Origin: Erythrobacteraceae bacterium
Lineage (GTDB): Bacteria > Pseudomonadota > Alphaproteobacteria > Sphingomonadales > Sphingomonadaceae
Direction: 5' to 3'
Assembly: GCA_027489065.1 (NCBI GenBank)
Contig: JAIYAM010000014.1
Coordinates: 56,395-120,394 of the forward strand
DNA: 64,000 bases
The notes below the pieces were generated by a model. The model did no database searches. It was given only the letters and a program-made list of their open reading frames with translations, and was not told the DNA's origin. The translations under genes and the position numbers were made by a program. Positions 46,401 to 54,545 of the stretch are shown here, in pieces. Within the stretch, counting starts at the first letter, position 1; every line of letters begins with the position of its first letter.

Positions 46401-46748
46401 ATGATCCACCTCTACGGCATCCCCAACTGCGACACGGTCAAGAAGGCGCGGACATGGCTCGGCGCGCAAGGGCGCGAATACGTCTTTCACGACTACAAGA
46501 AGGAAGGCGCCGACCCTGCGAAGATCGCCGGGTGGATCGCGGCCGCAGGGCTCGACACAGTGGTCAACCGCAAGGGCACGAGTTTCCGCGCGCTGTCCGA
46601 CGCGGACAAGGCGCTGGCCGCCGACAGTCACACGGCTGTCGCTTTGCTGGTTCAGCAGCCCAGCATCATCAAACGGCCGATTGTCGAATATCCGGGCGGC
46701 ATTCTGGTCGGTTTCAAGGAAGACGAATGGTCCGCAGCCTTGCCTTGA
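46401..46748 (+). CDS. ArsC/Spx family thioredoxin-fold protein
   Basis: A 115-residue protein with HLYGIPNCDTVKKARTWL, where the single Cys (no CxxC) fits the YffB/Spx/MgsR group, and VVNRKGTSFRAL plus IKRPIVEYPGG near the end, typical of ArsC-like folds. Function of the YffB group is unclear; arsenate reduction is not implied. The last 22 bases overlap the phosphodiesterase gene. Confidence 0.85.
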   Translation: MIHLYGIPNCDTVKKARTWLGAQGREYVFHDYKKEGADPAKIAGWIAAAGLDTVVNRKGTSFRALSDADKALAADSHTAVALLVQQPSIIKRPIVEYPGGILVGFKEDEWSAALP

Positions 46749-47758
46749 TCGCGCTCTGGACGCTGGTTCCTACCGCCGCAGTCGCACAGGACATGCTGAT
46801 CATCGCCCACCGCGGCGCCAGCGCCGAGCGCCCGGAACACACGCTCGAGGCCTATGAGCACGCAATCGATCAGGGCGCGGATTATATCGAGCCCGACCTC
46901 GTCGCGACCAAGGACCTCGTCCTCGTCGCGCGGCACGAGAACGAGCTGTCGGGCACCACCGATGTCGCGGCCCGCGAGGAGTTCGAGGATTACCGCCGCG
47001 ACAAGACGATCGACGGGCAGAAGGTTGCAGGCTGGTTCGCCGAGGACTTCACCCTCGCCGAACTGCGCACCTTGCGCGCAAAGGAACGCATCCCCGCGCT
47101 GCGCCCGGCGAATGCGCGTTACAACGGCCTCTATCAGGTGCCGACCCTTGCCGAAATCGTGCAGCTGGTGCGCGCCAGGGAGGCAGAGACCGGGCGCCGG
47201 ATCGGGATCTATCCGGAACTCAAGCACCCCAATTTCCTGCTCCAGAATGCCGGGATCGACATGGTCGACCTCCTGCTGCGCGAATTCAGGCAACTCGGCA
47301 TCACCCCCGCGGACCCGGTGTTCGTCCAGAGCTTCGAGGTCGGCACGCTCCAGCGCCTCAAGCAGCGCGGGGGCGGCTTCAAGCTGGTGCAGCTGGTCGG
47401 CCCCATCGGAGGCCCGGCTGACGAGCCCGCGATGCGCTATGCCGACATGGTGACGCCCACGGGTCTAGCCGAGGTCGCGAAGTATGCAGACGTGGTGGGC
47501 GCGCACATCGCGCTGGTGCTGAACGAGGACGGCACGCCGACTTCGCTGGTCGCCGATGCCAAGGCTGCGGGGCTGGCGGTGCACGCCTGGGCGCTGCGCC
47601 CGGAGAACGAGTTCCTGCCCGCCAGCTTGCGCACCGGCACCGACCCGAAGGGCACGGGCTGCGGCGACGTGAAGCTCGCCGCGCTGCTCAAGGCGGCGGG
47701 TGTCGCGGGGGTGTTCAGCGATGGCCCGATCAAGGGGCGGAGCTGTCCCGCCAACTAG
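46727..47758 (+). CDS. Periplasmic glycerophosphodiester phosphodiesterase
   Basis: A 343-residue GlpQ-like enzyme. A signal peptide (SLALIALWTLVPTAAVA) precedes MLIIAHRGASAERPEHTLEAYEHAIDQGAD with the catalytic His-Arg, and YIEPDLVATKD with the metal Glu/Asp. PELKHPNFLL and the final FSDGP strand fit the family. It releases glycerol-3-phosphate from deacylated phospholipids. AAGGA precedes the ATG at 46727, which overlaps the preceding gene by 22 bases, hence coupling. Confidence 0.92.
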   Translation: MVRSLALIALWTLVPTAAVAQDMLIIAHRGASAERPEHTLEAYEHAIDQGADYIEPDLVATKDLVLVARHENELSGTTDVAAREEFEDYRRDKTIDGQKVAGWFAEDFTLAELRTLRAKERIPALRPANARYNGLYQVPTLAEIVQLVRAREAETGRRIGIYPELKHPNFLLQNAGIDMVDLLLREFRQLGITPADPVFVQSFEVGTLQRLKQRGGGFKLVQLVGPIGGPADEPAMRYADMVTPTGLAEVAKYADVVGAHIALVLNEDGTPTSLVADAKAAGLAVHAWALRPENEFLPASLRTGTDPKGTGCGDVKLAALLKAAGVAGVFSDGPIKGRSCPAN

Positions 47759-47761
47759 AGG

Positions 47762-48499
47762 TCAGGCGCGCTTGGCCGACAGAATGTAGTTGAGCGACAT
47801 GTCGTCGGACAGATGCAGGCCCTTGCCCGGACGCCATGCGATACCGCGCTTGGCCGTCACGGTCAGTCCGGCATCAGCCAGCAGTCCCTCGAGCTCCTCG
47901 GGGGTGACGAAATCCTCCCAGTGGTGCGTGCCCCGGGGGACATAGCCCACCGCCTCGGCCGCGCCGACCAGCAACACGCGTGAAGTGGCGGTGCGGTTGG
48001 GGGTCGACATCACCAGCAGGCCATCAGGCGCCAGCCGCGCCGCGACGTCGCGCAGGAAGGCAGGCTTGTCGGCAACATGCTCGATCACCTCGACCGAGGT
48101 CACGAGATCGAAGGCACCGATGTCGAGCCCCGCGACCTCGCCCGCCATGTAGCGGATATCGAGGCCGACGCCTTCGGCGTGGGCCGCCGCCGCCGCGACA
48201 TTCTCCGCCGCCGCATCGACGCCGGTCACAGCCGCGCCCAGCCGCGCCAGAGGCTCGCACAGCAGTCCCGCGCCGCAGCCGATATCGAGCGCGGACTTGC
48301 CCGCCAGCGGCCGCGCCGCAGCCGCAGCGCCCGCCCAATGCGCGTCGATCGCGTCGCGAACAAAGGCAAGGCGGACCGGGTTCACCTGATGCAAGCTCGC
48401 CATCGGCCCCTTGGGGTTCCACCAATCGCGCGCCAGCTTTGCGAAGAAATCGGCTTCCTCGGGGCGAATAGTTACATTCGAGACGTTTGCGTTTCCCAT
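47762..48499 (-). CDS. ubiG: Ubiquinone biosynthesis O-methyltransferase
   Basis: A 245-residue class I methyltransferase. FAKLARDWWNPKGPMASLHQVNPVRLAF is the UbiG-specific N terminus. Motif I is SALDIGCGAGLLCEPLARLG; SVEVIEHV and STPNRT follow. HHWEDFVTPEEL is also typical. It methylates the ring hydroxyls in ubiquinone synthesis. Divergent from lysC with 51 bases between the starts; convergent with the phosphodiesterase gene. Confidence 0.95.
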   Translation of the reverse strand: MGNANVSNVTIRPEEADFFAKLARDWWNPKGPMASLHQVNPVRLAFVRDAIDAHWAGAAAAARPLAGKSALDIGCGAGLLCEPLARLGAAVTGVDAAAENVAAAAAHAEGVGLDIRYMAGEVAGLDIGAFDLVTSVEVIEHVADKPAFLRDVAARLAPDGLLVMSTPNRTATSRVLLVGAAEAVGYVPRGTHHWEDFVTPEELEGLLADAGLTVTAKRGIAWRPGKGLHLSDDMSLNYILSAKRA

Positions 48500-48550
48500 G
48501 AACGCCCCTTAACAGCGCCCGCGAACACTCACCAGCCGGAGCAGTATCCC

Positions 48551-49822
48551 TTGGCTCGTATTGTGATGAAATTCGGCGGTACCTCGATGGCCGGGACGGA
48601 GCGTATCCGCCGCGTCGCCAACATCGTGCGCGCGCAAGCGGCTCGCGGCGATCAGGTCGCCGTGGTCGTCAGCGCCATGGCGGGCGAGACCGACCGGCTC
48701 GTGAACTTCTGCCGCGAGGCAAACCCGCTCTACGACCCGGCCGAATATGACGTCGTCGTCGCGAGCGGCGAGCAGGTGACCAGCGGGCTGCTCGCGCTCA
48801 CCCTTCAGGCTCTCGGGTGCAAGTCGCGCAGCTGGCTCGGCTGGCAATTGCCGATCAACACCATCGAAGCCCACGCCAAGGCACGCATCGACTCGATCGA
48901 CGCCGACGCGCTGATCGCGTCGATGGAAGCGGGCGAGATCGCGGTGATCCCGGGCTTCCAGGGCCTGTCCGAAGACAATCGCGTCACCACGCTGGGGCGC
49001 GGCGGTTCCGACACCTCGGCGGTTGCGGTAGCGGCCGCGATCAAAGCGGACCGCTGCGACATCTATACCGATGTCGACGGCGTCTACACCACCGACCCGC
49101 GGATCGTCGCCAAGGCGAAGAAGCAGAAGGCGGTGACCTACGAGGAAATGCTCGAACTCGCCTCGGTGGGCGCCAAGGTGCTCCAGACCCGCTCGGTCGG
49201 CCTGGCCATGAAGGAAAAGGTGCGGGTGCAGGTATTGTCGAGCTTCATCGGCGAGGGCGCCCCGCCCGCCGACGATCTGCCGGGGACGATGATCGTCTCG
49301 GATGAAGAAATGGACGAATTGGTGGAGAATGGCCTGATGGAACGCCAGCTTGTGACCGGCATCGCGCATGACAAAAACGAGGCCAAGGTGATCCTCACCC
49401 GCGTGCCAGACCGTCCCGGCGCGGTCGCCAACATCTTCGAGCCGCTCGCCGCGGCTTCGATCAACGTCGACATGATCATCCAAAACGTCGGTCGCGACAA
49501 GGGCGAGACCGACGTGACCTTCACCGTCCCCCAGTCCGACCTCGCGCGTGCGCAGGCGCTTCTGGAAGACCGCCGCGATGCGATCGGCTTCAACCGCATC
49601 ATCACCGACAGCAAGATCGCCAAGATTTCTGTCGTCGGCGTCGGCATGAAGAGCCACGCGGGCGTCGCATCCTCGATGTTCCGGGCTTTGTCCGACCGCG
49701 GCATCAACATCCAGGCGATCTCCACCAGCGAGATCAAGATCAGCGTGATGATCGACGAGGACGAGACCGAGCTCGCCGTGCGCGTGCTGCACACGGCTTA
49801 CGGGCTCGATGCGGTTAGCTGA
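48551..49822 (+). CDS. lysC: Aspartate kinase
   Basis: A 423-residue enzyme that phosphorylates aspartate, first step to lysine, threonine and methionine. IVMKFGGTSMAGTERIRR opens the kinase domain; GRGGSDTSAVAVAAA and YTDVDGVYTTDPR complete it. Two ACT domains follow (about 270-420; IQNVGRDKGETDVTFTV and GMKSHAGVASSMFRALSDRG), implying feedback control. I chose the TTG at 48551 because GGAG lies 9 bases upstream and the resulting ARIVMKFGGTS start is standard for the family; the ATG five codons later would trim it. Divergent from ubiG. Confidence 0.95.
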   Translation: MARIVMKFGGTSMAGTERIRRVANIVRAQAARGDQVAVVVSAMAGETDRLVNFCREANPLYDPAEYDVVVASGEQVTSGLLALTLQALGCKSRSWLGWQLPINTIEAHAKARIDSIDADALIASMEAGEIAVIPGFQGLSEDNRVTTLGRGGSDTSAVAVAAAIKADRCDIYTDVDGVYTTDPRIVAKAKKQKAVTYEEMLELASVGAKVLQTRSVGLAMKEKVRVQVLSSFIGEGAPPADDLPGTMIVSDEEMDELVENGLMERQLVTGIAHDKNEAKVILTRVPDRPGAVANIFEPLAAASINVDMIIQNVGRDKGETDVTFTVPQSDLARAQALLEDRRDAIGFNRIITDSKIAKISVVGVGMKSHAGVASSMFRALSDRGINIQAISTSEIKISVMIDEDETELAVRVLHTAYGLDAVS

Positions 49823-49926
49823 AAAGCAGATCGCTTCACCCAAATTAACTATATAGAGTTACTGCGCTTTAACCCTTGGGGCTGGACTGTAGAGGTCCTC
49901 ACAACCGAGGATGAAAGGCGCTACCC

Positions 49927-50616
49927 ATGGCCATCAAGGCCCATCTCGACCCCCGGTCCGCAGGCGATAGTCAGCGGACCGCCGCCCGCCGTGCGCTGCA
50001 TCTCGAAACCAGCGGTGTCATCGCCGGGCAAGGCTCCGAGGCGAACGTCACGATCCACAACATCTCGGCCGCCGGCCTGCTGATCGAGACCGCGCTGGAG
50101 CTGGCCGAGGGCGAGCCGCTGGCCATCGAACTGCCCGAGGCGGGCCTCGTGAGCGCCGCAGTGGTATGGCGCAGCGAGCGCCTCTACGGCTGCGCCTTCG
50201 ACACCCCGATCGGCGCTGCGGCGATGGCCGCGGCGCAGTTGCAGGGCTTCGCCCCCGGCGTGCCCACCGAACCCCTGTCGGCTGCGGCACCGCCCCCCGC
50301 CGCGCGCGGCCCCGGCGAGGCGCTCGGCACCCGCCTGAACCGCCTGCGCCGCGAGGCCGGGCTTACGCTCGCCGACGTCGCCACCACGCTTGGCGTCAGC
50401 AAGCCGACCGTCTGGGCCTGGGAGAAGGGCAAGGCCCGTCCGCTGCCCGAACGCCTCACCGCGATCGCCGGCGCGCTCGGCGTCGACCCGGAGCTGCTCG
50501 CCCCCTCCCCCGGCCCGGCGCGCGAAGTGGATGCCGTGATCGCCGAATGCCGCCAGCGCATTGCCCACGCCTACGGAACCGACCCGGAAGCGGTGCGGAT
50601 CATGATCGAACTCTGA
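49927..50616 (+). CDS. PilZ-domain/XRE-type HTH fusion protein
   Basis: A 229-residue two-domain protein. Residues 15-110 form a PilZ domain with RTAAR (RxxxR) near residue 17 and NISAAG (N-x-S-x-x-G) near residue 45, the c-di-GMP contact motifs. After a Pro/Ala linker, residues 130-185 form an XRE-type helix-turn-helix (RLRREAGLTLADVATTLGVSKPTVWAWEKG). This suggests a DNA-binding protein whose activity depends on c-di-GMP. The combination is uncommon in my experience. 104 bases of relatively AT-rich sequence precede it. It lies upstream of a GGDEF-like gene. Confidence 0.82.
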   Translation: MAIKAHLDPRSAGDSQRTAARRALHLETSGVIAGQGSEANVTIHNISAAGLLIETALELAEGEPLAIELPEAGLVSAAVVWRSERLYGCAFDTPIGAAAMAAAQLQGFAPGVPTEPLSAAAPPPAARGPGEALGTRLNRLRREAGLTLADVATTLGVSKPTVWAWEKGKARPLPERLTAIAGALGVDPELLAPSPGPAREVDAVIAECRQRIAHAYGTDPEAVRIMIEL

Positions 50617-50734
50617 CCCCGGACAGGTTCCCGCACTTACAAGCTCATACCTACTGCGCCCAATACGTATTGGATAGGCTGGCCCAATCGGAAAATATGG
50701 TAAACGGAACTTGAAGATGATTCGTTTTTTAGTC

Positions 50735-50756
50735 AGTTAGACAAGTTACTCTAACT
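50735..50756. promoter_or_regulatory. Inverted repeat upstream of the GGDEF-like gene
   Basis: AGTTAGA at 50735-50741 and TCTAACT at 50750-50756 are perfect inverted arms with an 8-base spacer, in the AT-rich 265-base gap (50617-50881) between the PilZ-HTH gene and the GGDEF-like gene. The size and symmetry fit a dimeric regulator's operator. Whether the adjacent HTH protein binds here is speculation. Confidence 0.35.
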
Positions 50757-50881
50757 AAAAGACGGACTATCTTCAGGACAACAGGGTAATGAGTTCAAAC
50801 AAATCGGCTGGCGTTAGTTTGGTTGTAAACTGACGTACCGCGACGAGCCAGAACTGCCGTATTGCTGGGGCACATTTCGGT

Positions 50882-51814
50882 ATGAAGATCGGTCTGAGTG
50901 ACGTCGAGGGTCATGTGCTGCATGGCCTTCTGGAGGAGACTTCCGGCGATATCGTGATCAGGCTCGATCGCCACGGTTTCATCCTCCACGCTTCCGCCAA
51001 CATTTCCGAACTCGGACTCGACCTCTCGGCGGCGCTGCTGCTCCCCCACATCACCGACCTTGCCGCGCGCGACCATGCCGCCTTCCTCGGCGAGCATGTC
51101 ACCGCCGCGCTGGCCGGCGGGCCGCCGGGCGGGTGGACCGAGTTCCCGGTGATCGCCTGCGCGGATGGTTCCGCCTGCCGGGAGGTGCATTGCCAGCGCT
51201 GGTACGCCCTTACCCTCAGGCCGATGCGCGACAAGCGCGGCGTCCCCGACGGCGCGCTGTGCCTGATGCGCTCGGTCCAGCAGGTGCGCAGCCTCGAAGG
51301 CGAACTCCACGCCCGCGCGGTCACCGATCCGCTGACCGGGCTCGCCAATCGTGCGGCCTTCTGCGCAAGCCTCAGGCGATATCTTGCATCAGGCGGCGGG
51401 CAGATGGTCGCGATCTTCGCGGTCGATGCGATGCGCGCGCTGCTGATGCGCTACGGCCAGCGCACCGCCGACGAGGTGCTGTGGGGCTTTGCCAAATACC
51501 TCGAGACCATGGCCCTGCCCGGACACGAGATCGCCCAGCTCGACGGGGAGCGCTTCGCGGTGGTGCTGCCGGAGATGACCTCGCGGGGCGCGCGCGAATG
51601 GGCTCAGGACGTGGTCGCGACCTTCGCAGGCCTCGCCGCCCCCGCTCCAAGCGCCAACAGGGCCAAGGCGCCACAACTGACCGCGAGCGCGGGCCTTGCA
51701 CGGACCGAATGCACCGTCGACTGGACCCTGCGCGAGGCGGAGCTCGGCCTCGTCCTCGCCCGCGCAGGCGGCGGAAACCAGGTGGCGGTCGCAGGGTATC
51801 GCCGGGCCGCCTGA
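50882..51814 (+). CDS. PAS-like/GGDEF (degenerate) protein
   Basis: A 310-residue cytoplasmic protein. Residues 10-125 are PAS-like (SGDIVIRLDRHGFILHASANISELG). The GGDEF domain (about 140-300) begins DPLTGLANRAAFCASLRRYL, but the active loop reads LDGERFAVVLPE where GGDEF is expected, so the first Gly and the key Glu are replaced. Diguanylate cyclase activity is unlikely; GTP or effector binding may remain. 265 bases of AT-rich sequence with an inverted repeat lie upstream. Confidence 0.8.
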   Translation: MKIGLSDVEGHVLHGLLEETSGDIVIRLDRHGFILHASANISELGLDLSAALLLPHITDLAARDHAAFLGEHVTAALAGGPPGGWTEFPVIACADGSACREVHCQRWYALTLRPMRDKRGVPDGALCLMRSVQQVRSLEGELHARAVTDPLTGLANRAAFCASLRRYLASGGGQMVAIFAVDAMRALLMRYGQRTADEVLWGFAKYLETMALPGHEIAQLDGERFAVVLPEMTSRGAREWAQDVVATFAGLAAPAPSANRAKAPQLTASAGLARTECTVDWTLREAELGLVLARAGGGNQVAVAGYRRAA

Positions 51815-51850
51815 CTGGACTCATGCGCGCACGCGGCTAAACCCGCCCGC

Positions 51851-53035
51851 ATGAGCCACATTGCCACCATCCTGCTGCTCGGTTCGGGCGAGCTGGGCCG
51901 CGAATTCGTCATTTCCGCCAAGCGCCTCGGGGCACGGGTCATCGCCTGCGACTCTTATGACGATGCGCCCGCGATGCAGCTGGCCGATGGGCGCGAGGTG
52001 TTTTCCATGCTCGACGGCGCGGCGCTCCGCGCGGCGGCGGAGAAGCACAGGCCCGATCTGATCGTTCCCGAGATCGAGGCGATCCGCACCGAAGTGCTGG
52101 CCGATCTGGAGGCAGAGGGCTTCACCGTCGTCCCCTCGGCCCGCGCCGCGCAGCTCACCATGAACCGCGATGCGATCCGCGATCTGGCGGCGGGCGAGCT
52201 GGGCCTCGTCACCTCGCAATACGGTTATGCCGAGAGTTTCACCGAGGCGCAGGCGGTCGCGGCGCGGATCGGCTATCCGCTGGTGATGAAGCCGGTGATG
52301 TCCTCATCCGGCAAGGGTCAGAGCAAGGTCGACGGGCCCGAGGCGCTGGAGGCCGCTTGGGCATACGCCGTCGCCAATATGCGCGGCGACCGGGCGCGGG
52401 TGATCGCCGAACAGTTCATCGCCTTCGACTACGAGATCACGCTTCTGACTGTCAGGCACTCAGGCGGCATCAGCTTCTGCCCCCCGATCGGCCACCGGCA
52501 GGAGCGCGGAGATTACCGCGAAAGCTGGCAGCCTGCCGCGATGTCTGCCGACGCGCTTGCGAAAGCGCAGGACATGGCCGCCAAGGTCGTCATGGCGCTG
52601 CAAGGCGAAGGGCGCGGCTGGGGGCTCTACGGGGTCGAGTTCTTCGTGAAGGGCGAGGAGGTGATCTTCTCCGAGCTGTCCCCCCGCCCGCACGACACCG
52701 GGATGGTGACGCTTGTCAGCCAGGACCTCACCGAGTTCGACCTCCACGCCCGCGCGATCCTCGGCCTGCCGGTGCCTGCCGAAATCACCGCCCGCCCCGC
52801 CGCCTCAGCGGTGATCCTCGCCGACCGCGACAGCGAGGACTTCGCCTTCGAGGGGCTCGGCGAGGCGCTGGCGCTGGGCGACACGGACGTCCGCATCTTC
52901 GGCAAGCCGGTCACCCGGCCTTACCGCCGCATGGGCGTGGCGCTGGCCCGCGCCGCCGACGCGCCCGCCGCCGTCGCGCTCGCCAAACAGGCTGCGGACG
53001 CGGTGCGGATTGTCTATTCGTCCAAGGGCGACTAG
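51851..53035 (+). CDS. purT: Formate-dependent GAR transformylase
   Basis: A 394-residue ATP-grasp enzyme that formylates glycinamide ribonucleotide using formate and ATP in purine synthesis. LLLGSGELGREFVISAKRLG is the N-terminal fold; VPEIEAI, SAFRATE-equivalent PSARAAQLTMNRDAIR, KPVMSSSGKGQSKV and SELSPRPHDTGMVTL match PurT closely. Length is normal. It follows the GGDEF-like gene by 36 bases and precedes the nitronate-monooxygenase-like gene by 10. Confidence 0.95.
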   Translation: MSHIATILLLGSGELGREFVISAKRLGARVIACDSYDDAPAMQLADGREVFSMLDGAALRAAAEKHRPDLIVPEIEAIRTEVLADLEAEGFTVVPSARAAQLTMNRDAIRDLAAGELGLVTSQYGYAESFTEAQAVAARIGYPLVMKPVMSSSGKGQSKVDGPEALEAAWAYAVANMRGDRARVIAEQFIAFDYEITLLTVRHSGGISFCPPIGHRQERGDYRESWQPAAMSADALAKAQDMAAKVVMALQGEGRGWGLYGVEFFVKGEEVIFSELSPRPHDTGMVTLVSQDLTEFDLHARAILGLPVPAEITARPAASAVILADRDSEDFAFEGLGEALALGDTDVRIFGKPVTRPYRRMGVALARAADAPAAVALAKQAADAVRIVYSSKGD

Positions 53036-53045
53036 GGCGCGCGCC

Positions 53046-54059
53046 ATGGAAACCTATCCCCTGACCGCCGCCCGCATGCAGCGCGGCACCGATTTCCTCG
53101 GCTGCGAGACCGCCATCCTGTGCGGCGCGATGAGCTGGGTGTCCGAGCGCAACCTTGTCGCCGCCATCTCCAACGCGGGCGGCTTCGGCGTGATCGCCTG
53201 CGGCGCGATGACCCCCGAGCTGCTCGACAGGGAAATCGCCGCGACCAAGGCGCTGACCGCCAAGCCCTTCGGCGTGAACCTCATCACCATGCACCCGGCG
53301 CTGTTCGATCTCATCGCAGTGTGCCGCAAGCACGGCGTCACCCACGTGGTGCTGGCAGGCGGCATCCCGCCCAAGGGCAGCGTGGAAGCCATCAAGGCGG
53401 ACGAGAGCGGCATCAAGGTGATCTGCTTCGCCCCGACGCTGGCGCTCGCCAAGAAGCTGCTGCGCTCGGGCGCGGACGCGCTGGTTATCGAGGGCATGGA
53501 AGCGGGCGGGCACATCGGCCCCGTCTCCACCTCCGTGCTGGCTCAGGAAATCCTCCCGGCGCTCGCCGAAGAACACCTGATCTTCGTCGCCGGCGGCATC
53601 GGCCGGGGCGAGGCGATTGCGAGCTACCTCGAAATGGGCGCCGCCGGCGTCCAGCTCGGCACGCGCTTCGCCTGCGCGACCGAGAGCATTGCCCACCCCG
53701 ATTTCAAGAAGGCCTTCTTCCGCGCCTCGGCCCGCGAGGCGGTCGCGAGCGTGCAGGTCGACCCGCGCTTGCCGGTCATCCCCGTCCGCGCGCTCAAGAA
53801 CAAGGGCACCGAGGAATTCACCGCCAAGCAGCGCGAAGTCGCAGCCCTTCTGGATGCGGGCGAGGTCGACATGCTCGAAGCGCAATTGCAGATTGAGCAC
53901 TTCTGGGCCGGAGCCCTGCGCCGCGCGGTGGTCGACGGCGATGTCGAGAACGGTTCTGTGATGGCCGGGCAATCGGTCGGCATGGTGACGAAGGAAGAAC
54001 CCGCCGCCGACATCATCGCCGAGCTGATGGCGCAGTGCGAGGCGGCGCTTACCCGCTGA
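53046..54059 (+). CDS. Nitronate monooxygenase / FabK-like flavoprotein
   Basis: A 337-residue FMN TIM-barrel protein of the NPD family. GAMSWVSERNLVAAISNAGGFGVI binds flavin early; GVNLITM and LVIEGMEAGGHIGP, with the phosphate and catalytic His region, and GGIGRGEAIASYLEMGAAGVQLGTRF are family hallmarks. Substrate may be a nitronate or an enoyl thioester; the two groups cannot be separated here. The ATG at 53046 follows purT by 10 bases, suggesting co-transcription. Confidence 0.87.
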   Translation: METYPLTAARMQRGTDFLGCETAILCGAMSWVSERNLVAAISNAGGFGVIACGAMTPELLDREIAATKALTAKPFGVNLITMHPALFDLIAVCRKHGVTHVVLAGGIPPKGSVEAIKADESGIKVICFAPTLALAKKLLRSGADALVIEGMEAGGHIGPVSTSVLAQEILPALAEEHLIFVAGGIGRGEAIASYLEMGAAGVQLGTRFACATESIAHPDFKKAFFRASAREAVASVQVDPRLPVIPVRALKNKGTEEFTAKQREVAALLDAGEVDMLEAQLQIEHFWAGALRRAVVDGDVENGSVMAGQSVGMVTKEEPAADIIAELMAQCEAALTR

Positions 54060-54111
54060 GCCTCTCGGCTTTGCCAGTGGCGCGGGCTCACGGATCGGGC
54101 ACAGTCGCGCC

Positions 54112-54513
54112 ATGATCGTCCAGCGCCTCGACCATGTGAACATCATTACCGACCGGCTCGCCGAGACGGCGCGGTTCTATGCCGAACTGCTCGATCTGGA
54201 GGAGCGCGACGGGCCGCCGCCGCTCAGCCCCGCGCAGGTGCGCTGGATGTATACCCGAGCGGGCGACCCGATCCTGCACATCAATTCGGTCGATTGTCCG
54301 CGCGCCTTCGACCGCGTGGTGGCACCGGGGGCCGAGACCGGCGCGATCCACCATGTCGCGCTGCGCTGCGGGGAGTTCGATGAGGTGAAGGCCCGGCTCG
54401 ATGCGCGCGGGGCCAATTACAAGGTCAACGATTTGAGCAGCATCGGCCTCAGACAGATCTTCACCGCCGATCCGAACAACGTGCTGCTCGAGCTGAACTT
54501 CTTCACCAGCTAG
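54112..54513 (+). CDS. VOC family protein
   Basis: A 133-residue glyoxalase-fold protein: QRLDHVNIITDRLAETARFYAELLDLEER, then HINSVDCPRAF, IHHVALRCGEFDEVKARLDARG and IFTADPNNVLLELNFF. The His near the start, His in the middle and final Glu are the usual metal ligands. Substrate unknown. It follows the flavoprotein gene by 52 bases and ends 32 bases from the convergent BLUF gene. Confidence 0.88.
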   Translation: MIVQRLDHVNIITDRLAETARFYAELLDLEERDGPPPLSPAQVRWMYTRAGDPILHINSVDCPRAFDRVVAPGAETGAIHHVALRCGEFDEVKARLDARGANYKVNDLSSIGLRQIFTADPNNVLLELNFFTS

Positions 54514-54545
54514 GGCTCGCCTCGGGCGACGAGCCGCAACCCTTG

